Source of the DNA: Histomonas meleagridis
Lineage: Eukaryota > Parabasalia > Tritrichomonadida > Dientamoebidae
Length of the DNA: 64,000 nucleotides
Assembly: GCA_020186115.1 (NCBI GenBank)
Contig: WSYJ01000017.1
Span: 170,747-234,746, forward strand
Direction: 5' to 3'
The position numbers were made by a program, and so were the translations under genes. The notes beneath the pieces were generated by a model. The model did no database searches and was not told the DNA's origin. It worked only from the letters and a program-made list of their open reading frames with translations. Positions 60,193 through 64,000 of the stretch are shown here, piece by piece (the first letter of the stretch is position 1; every line of letters begins with the position of its first letter).

Positions 60193-60998
60193 CTTTAAAA
60201 AAATGGTATATTATTTCACACTATTTTTAGCAAATGAATAAATGACAATTATTGTTTACGCTTCATCTCTCAATTATCATGAATAATAAATCAGAGAAAA
60301 CATAGACTAGCATAGAAAATCAATAACAAAATGAAATCATTGTCTAATAAAAAAAAAGATTTAAACAAACATAGTCAAATAAGTTTCCATGCAATTTGTC
60401 ACTTTTCGGTTTTTTTAAAAAATTATCATTCTATCTTCCCAGAAAATGAGTGAGTAAATAAATGCATAAATATTAAAACTCGTACAATACCTATAACATT
60501 GGAATGAAACGATTTTGATTTCAATTTGTTTTTTGTCAAAAAAAAGTCGAAATGATTAATCACTTTTTCCCTTTTTTGAAGAATTTCATATTTTCAATAT
60601 ATCAATTGATTGTGCTCATGATGTAGTTTAAAAAAATAATTTTCATAAATAATATTATTGTTTGTGTGTTGAGTTATATTTTATTTATATTGAATGAAAA
60701 ATATGTTAAAAATATGGATCTGAATTTAACATAATATTTAACACAGTAGGCATTAGTATATTCTAACTTTTGAATATTGTTCAAAATGTTTCTGTGTTGC
60801 CGATCTGATCGATGCGCAAATTTTTTTTTTTTTTTAATTTTTCTTATTTCAGTGACACATGACATCTAAATATTATTTACAAAATATCTGTTTGATTTTT
60901 TTTGAATTTTATGCAAAAAAAACATAGATATTAACGACAAAAATACAACAGAAAACGTATTCAATTATTTCAGTATATTTTGGGTAGGTATATAATGC
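60193..60998. other. Intergenic between P-like element and GC-rich island
   Basis: 800 AT-rich bases; a 63-codon minus frame at 60674 is not supported. Nothing else recognised. Confidence 0.5.
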
Positions 60999-61190
60999 GG
61001 TCGGGACTGATCCCGATAACCCTAGGGGCCCCGCCCCCGGCGGGGCCCCTAGGGACCTCGTGATCATTCCCGACCTTTAATTTTCACTGGGGGGATTTCC
61101 GGGGTCTTCGACCCCCGGAGGTGCCCTTCGGACCCCTCCGGAGGTCCCAGACCCCTTCAATCCCCCGAGTGTGCTCGCTCCGCTCGCAAC
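60999..61190. other. GC-rich island of strong hairpins
   Basis: Within very AT-rich DNA this stretch is mostly G+C. It holds a perfect 16-bp stem CCCTAGGGGCCCCGCC (61020-61035) with its complement at 61039-61054 and a 3-base loop. An outer stem GGTCGGGA/TCCCGACC (60999-61006, 61068-61075) encloses it. Further hairpins follow, such as CCGGGGTC-TTC-GACCCCCGG, and then the CTCGCTCCGCTCGC motif. No coding is supported; an 64-codon minus frame through it is an artefact. It resembles the ends of a larger element or an origin-like structure. Confidence 0.6.
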
Positions 61191-61345
61191 AAAAATCAAA
61201 ATGATTTTTGTGAGCCATACAATTCGATAGAAAATTTGAATGAGCATTCAATTTTGAGAGAACGCGAAACTTTTTCATAGGGACGATAGCACTTTTTATG
61301 CCACTTTTCGCATAAACCTATCAAAAACCTCGTATAACCAGCGCA

Positions 61346-61377
61346 AAATGTCCCCGGTTATGTTTGGCCGGACATTT
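61346..61377. other. Hairpin AAATGTCC/GGACATTT
   Basis: An 8-bp stem (61346-61353 with 61370-61377) encloses an inner CCGG/CCGG pairing. It lies between the GC-rich island and the first small ORF. Confidence 0.4.
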
Positions 61378-61470
61378 ATCCTATTCAATTTATCTTTGGT
61401 CAGAGGTTTGTAGTCAAAAAGCGACGGTTATATTGTTTGGTCGCATGGCAAACTTTATTTTTATAAACGA

Positions 61471-61740
61471 ATGGTCAGAATACACAATTTTAAAAATGTC
61501 ACATCATCACTTCACTTTTTAATGTCTGATGATGAATTTCTTTTTACATTTGATTTCTATGATGATTATTTCAATAATTTTAACACTTCACCTGTTGACA
61601 ATGCTCAAAGCAATACGAAAAAGACAATTTATGTTACTAATGTTTTTTCTTCATTATGGTCAGTAGAACAAATAGTCAAAGAATTAAATAAACAAATAAA
61701 TAATGTTTATTTTATTTATTTTCTTTTTCATAAGGTATAA
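61471..61740 (+). CDS. Small hypothetical protein
   Basis: 89 codons from ATG 61471. An internal ATG at 61522 (MSDDEFLFTFDFYDDYF) gives a more natural acidic/aromatic start of 72 residues. TKKTIYVTNVFSSLWSVEQIVKELNKQINN looks like a folded helix-strand unit. It is not recognised. The 3' end overlaps the convergent ORF by 29 bases, a compact arrangement typical of viral or Maverick-like DNA and unusual for trichomonad chromosomal genes. Confidence 0.4.
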   Translation: MVRIHNFKNVTSSLHFLMSDDEFLFTFDFYDDYFNNFNTSPVDNAQSNTKKTIYVTNVFSSLWSVEQIVKELNKQINNVYFIYFLFHKV

Positions 61741-61918
61741 CATATATTTCACTATTTTGTCTTAAAGCTGAAAATGGTATTGGTTGTTCAAATATAATTG
61801 CATTTGTAAATGACACTCTTCTCTGTTTTTCTATATTTTTTAAATTTCTAATTTCAGGAATATCTAACCTATTTTTGTTGTAATAGGTTTCTATAACCTC
61901 AGGTTTATAATTCGACAT
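61712..61918 (-). CDS. Small hypothetical protein, convergent
   Basis: 68 residues from ATG 61918: MSNYKPEVIETYYNKNRLD, IPEIRNLKNIEKQRR, FTNAIIFEQPIPFSALRQN. Composition is normal for a soluble protein, with balanced charge and no low complexity. No family is recognised. Confidence 0.5.
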   Translation of the reverse strand: MSNYKPEVIETYYNKNRLDIPEIRNLKNIEKQRRVSFTNAIIFEQPIPFSALRQNSEIYVIPYEKENK

Positions 61919-62159
61919 TTATAAAAATGATTTAAATTTTAACAAAATTACTTTGAATTTTTGAAACTAAAATAACACACACACACACAGCGCTATGTGA
62001 GCTTCGTGCTACGCACTCGCTCCCACTCGCGCTACATAAACTAAAGGATGAACGGTGTAAACGCGATTGATTTTCATAAATCGGTTGGTTTTGATTGAAA
62101 GTAATTAAATATATTTAAATTCATGATGACATTTATATTTAAAATGTGTGAGGCATGAC

Positions 62160-62190
<31 letters not shown>

Positions 62191-62204
62191 AAAAGTTATT
62201 AGCT
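61919..62204. other. Spacer with CA repeat and GC-richer inverted motif
   Basis: Contains (CA)6-type sequence near 61975-61988 followed by GCGCTATGTGAGC...CACTCGCTCCCACTCGCG, which shares the CTCGCTCC core of the GC-rich island at 61170. No gene. Confidence 0.45.
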
Positions 62205-62287
62205 AAAGGAAATTCGGAAAAGCTGAATGAGTTTCTCCATTTTAGTGATTTGACGTGAATATTGCATGTTTACTGGAGCTGATGATG
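62158..62287 (-). repeat. Shared 3'-tail repeat, copy 1
   Basis: GACA(AACT)7-like tandem repeat, then a spacer and about 90 bases that on the minus strand encode SSSAPVNMQYSRQITKMEKL and the end IQLFRISFS-stop. Upstream (to about 62350) the frame continues as NENTTFHVALTTTHPL without an ATG. It is therefore a 3' gene fragment ending in the same tail as the ORF at 62387-62953. Confidence 0.8.
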
Positions 62288-62348
62288 ATAACGGATGAGT
62301 TGTCGTTAATGCTACGTGGAAAGTTGTGTTTTCATTATTTTTTAACAC

Positions 62349-62476
62349 GACAAACTAACTAACTAACTAACTAACTAAAAAAGAAACTAGCTAAAGGAAA
62401 TTCGGAAAAGCTGAATGAGTTTCTCCATTTTAGTGATTTGACGTGAATATTGCATGTTTACTGGAGCTGATGAAAA
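62349..62476 (-). repeat. Shared 3'-tail repeat, copy 2
   Basis: Same orientation as copy 1 and nearly identical over the tail-coding part. The AACT array is two units shorter. It forms the 3' end of the ORF at 62387-62953. Confidence 0.85.
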
Positions 62477-62953
62477 ATAAAGCTTGCATTTTACTGTTTC
62501 TTTGTGTAATATGTGGTTCTTTTTTCCTTTTCTTAAAATCGATCTTTTATCAAAGTGATTTTTAGTGTTATTCATCATTGAAAAGCTCCTTGTTGAAACG
62601 TTAGTGTTGAAGTAATTGTTAAACATAGAACACAATTCAGAAACTTCTATTTCTTCATTCGGAATAGTTTTTAAGAAATTCTCAAAAGTTGGTTTTGAAT
62701 CTTGAATTACAATTATTGAATCACTCTCTACATCTTCATCTACTTCCTCAACTAAAGGATCGGTAGATTTTTGTATATTATAATAATTTAATGCACCGGC
62801 AAATGATTTAGTTGCTATTAAATCTTCTTTTAGATAATTAACTCTTTCTGTAAATTCTTCATTCAAAAGTTCAGGAAGTGTATCAGTCAATGATTCATTC
62901 AAACGAAACATTAAAGTTTCAGCATAAGTTTTCACAAGTTTTGAATTTGACAT
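62387..62953 (-). CDS. Hypothetical protein with repeat-encoded C terminus
   Basis: 188 residues from ATG 62953 (MSNSKLVKTYAETLMFRLN). The first 75 residues are helical and the centre is acidic (DPLVEEVDEDVESDSIIVI). A basic stretch (DKRSILRKGKKNHILHKE) precedes a C-terminal tail, PVNMQYSRQITKMEKLIQLFRISFS, encoded by repeat copy 2. The frame upstream of the ATG starts only with TTG. The start lies 10 bases after the stop of the next ORF on the same strand. The family is unknown; the acidic-then-basic layout could suit a nucleic-acid or scaffold protein of a mobile element, but that is a guess. Confidence 0.55.
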   Translation of the reverse strand: MSNSKLVKTYAETLMFRLNESLTDTLPELLNEEFTERVNYLKEDLIATKSFAGALNYYNIQKSTDPLVEEVDEDVESDSIIVIQDSKPTFENFLKTIPNEEIEVSELCSMFNNYFNTNVSTRSFSMMNNTKNHFDKRSILRKGKKNHILHKETVKCKLYFSSAPVNMQYSRQITKMEKLIQLFRISFS

Positions 62954-62963
62954 CGCATGAGCG

Positions 62964-63158
62964 TCAGGAATAATATTTATTTGTTTTTTTGATGAAATTC
63001 GATATAAACAGATACATAATATCAATTAATCTATTAAATTTATTCTTAAATGTTGTTTCAATTAACATAAATTCAGAAGTTTTATTATTCTTGACCGAAA
63101 GAGTTATTGTAGTTAAAGCATTAATTAATCTTTGCGAAAATTTATCAAGAATTTGCAT
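62964..63158 (-). CDS. Small hypothetical protein in tight tandem
   Basis: 64 residues from ATG 63158: MQILDKFSQRLINALTTITLS and MLIETTFKNKFNRLIDIMYL are amphipathic helices, then a basic tail. It starts 7 bases after the stop of 63166-63699 and ends 10 bases before the ATG of 62387-62953, each in a different frame. It could be a separate small gene or the middle of one gene split by frameshifts. Confidence 0.4.
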   Translation of the reverse strand: MQILDKFSQRLINALTTITLSVKNNKTSEFMLIETTFKNKFNRLIDIMYLFISNFIKKTNKYYS

Positions 63159-63165
63159 CGCTCGC

Positions 63166-63699
63166 TTACCGTTTTTTATTTAAATATACGCTTTCAATTG
63201 TTTTAGAATAATCTTTATCTTTCGGACAAATGTTTTTGACTTTATTCACGAACAATTCGAAATACTCATCAATTAAATCTTGATGGTAATAATTAACGGT
63301 TTGATTTATGTATTCTGTCAAATTATCAATTACATTTTGATTACACCGAGGATATTTTTCTAGTTTTTTTCTTTCTTGAATTAAAAATTTCTGAAAATTT
63401 TCTGCTTTCTTCATATCTGATTCAATTAATTCAATTTCATTTTTGCAATTAGATATATATTGATCTTTGAGCATATCAGATGTTATAAATTCATTTTTAG
63501 ATTTAAATATTTCACCCGGTATGTGTTGAATGTTATAATAAATTTGATTTATCATCTTTTCATATTCTTCTTTAGTATATTCTTTATGAAGATAATAATT
63601 TCTTTTGATTTCTTGCTGATGTTCAACAACAAGTTTATTGATTTTGCTGTTAATGTATTTATTAATTTGTTCTTCTGATGTAAAATTAACAATCGCCAT
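63166..63699 (-). CDS. Hypothetical coiled-coil protein
   Basis: 177 residues from ATG 63699 (MAIVNFTSEEQINKYINSKINKLV). Almost wholly helical and charged, with a long coiled-coil-like segment NEIELIESDMKKAENFQKFL, then CNQNVIDNLTEYINQTVNYYHQDLIDEYFELF. No signal or membrane segment. It is first in a tight three-ORF series on the minus strand. No family is recognised. Confidence 0.6.
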   Translation of the reverse strand: MAIVNFTSEEQINKYINSKINKLVVEHQQEIKRNYYLHKEYTKEEYEKMINQIYYNIQHIPGEIFKSKNEFITSDMLKDQYISNCKNEIELIESDMKKAENFQKFLIQERKKLEKYPRCNQNVIDNLTEYINQTVNYYHQDLIDEYFELFVNKVKNICPKDKDYSKTIESVYLNKKR

Positions 63700-63802
63700 T
63701 TAGCTCTTTATATACAAATTAAAAAAATCAAAAAACTACTTTAAAATTAAACTTAATTTCATTTGTGAGTTTAGTCGAGTAAATCATCAATTTTCAAGTG
63801 AT

Positions 63803-63888
63803 TTCACATGAATGGAGAAACTCACGGAACAATTTTGAATTTCCTTTAGCTAGTTTCTTTTTTAGTTAGTTAGTTAGTTAGTTTGTCA
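63803..63888 (+). repeat. Shared 3'-tail repeat, inverted copy 3
   Basis: On the plus strand this encodes MEKLTEQF then ISFS-stop, closely matching MEKLIQLFRISFS, followed by the same TAGTTTCTTTTTTAGTTAG run and TTTGTC. It lies in opposite orientation to copies 1 and 2. The three-ORF series therefore sits between inverted copies. The coding part has an in-frame stop. Confidence 0.75.
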
Positions 63889-64000
63889 TGTATAAAAATA
63901 AATGCTAATATCAGTTTTGCTTTTCAAAAAATTCTTTTTCAATTTCTGACTGTTATTTTTATATAATTTACATTAGCCGATGGCAAACTGCGACAAAGTC
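63889..64000. other. Right edge, no feature
   Basis: AT-rich. The last bases GATGGCAAACTGCGAC partly echo TCGCATGGCAAACT near 61442; the significance is unknown. Confidence 0.3.

Noticed and set aside
61084-61278. 64-codon minus frame through the GC-rich island
   Set aside because: It arises from the GC-rich hairpin sequence and has no domain or promoter context.
62160-62190. (AACT)n considered as telomeric repeat
   Set aside because: The arrays are short, internal, occur in both orientations and are tied to a coding tail.

Overview
The window is nuclear DNA of a trichomonad-type parabasalid (Trichomonas/Tritrichomonas grade). The evidence is AT-rich intergenic DNA, compact intron-poor genes, BspA-like leucine-rich surface proteins, DUF3447/ankyrin proteins, a subtilisin-like membrane protease, M3-like promoter motifs near short 5' leaders, Inr-like TCAT(T/A) just before several ATGs, and many Tc1/mariner and pogo-type elements. 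The species cannot be settled from sequence alone.

1-34.9 kb is a gene-rich half. Conserved cell-biology genes are a Ras-family GTPase tail, a COMM-domain protein, two WD40 proteins (one resembling WRAP53/TCAB1), signal peptidase subunit SPC3, an EF-hand protein, an SR-type RRM protein, a Rab11-like GTPase, an EB1-like protein, an importin-beta-like karyopherin, CK2 alpha, a ubiquitin-like protein and a metallophosphoesterase. Between them lie large surface proteins with a signal peptide, one C-terminal transmembrane helix and a short basic tail: two BspA-like proteins, a subtilisin-like protease and a Gly/Asp-rich protein. Two DUF3447/ankyrin genes are also present. One is truncated. The other runs into an array of ankyrin repeats split by regular AT-rich spacers.

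22.5-36.5 kb is bounded by a large inverted duplication of about 1.48 kb. Each arm holds the ankyrin array and a tRNA-Lys(TTT). The second arm carries small indels that break it.

36.5-60.2 kb is a transposon graveyard. It contains a decayed non-LTR-type reverse-transcriptase element starting just downstream of the second tRNA-Lys, interrupted by a pogo-like element. Further on are fragments of the same retroelement, a pogo-like element with 30-bp inverted ends and a mariner nested inside it, a second mariner relic, a third pogo-like relic, and a P-element-like transposon with an intact 8-bp target duplication. A 4.5-kb gene-free stretch with a minisatellite lies between them.

61-64 kb looks different again. 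A GC-rich island of strong hairpins is followed by small closely packed ORFs of unknown function. They are associated with three copies of a repeat that encodes a shared C-terminal tail followed by an AACT-type tandem repeat. This is probably the edge of a larger mobile or virus-like element that continues beyond the window, and with the ankyrin array it is the best candidate here for something undescribed.
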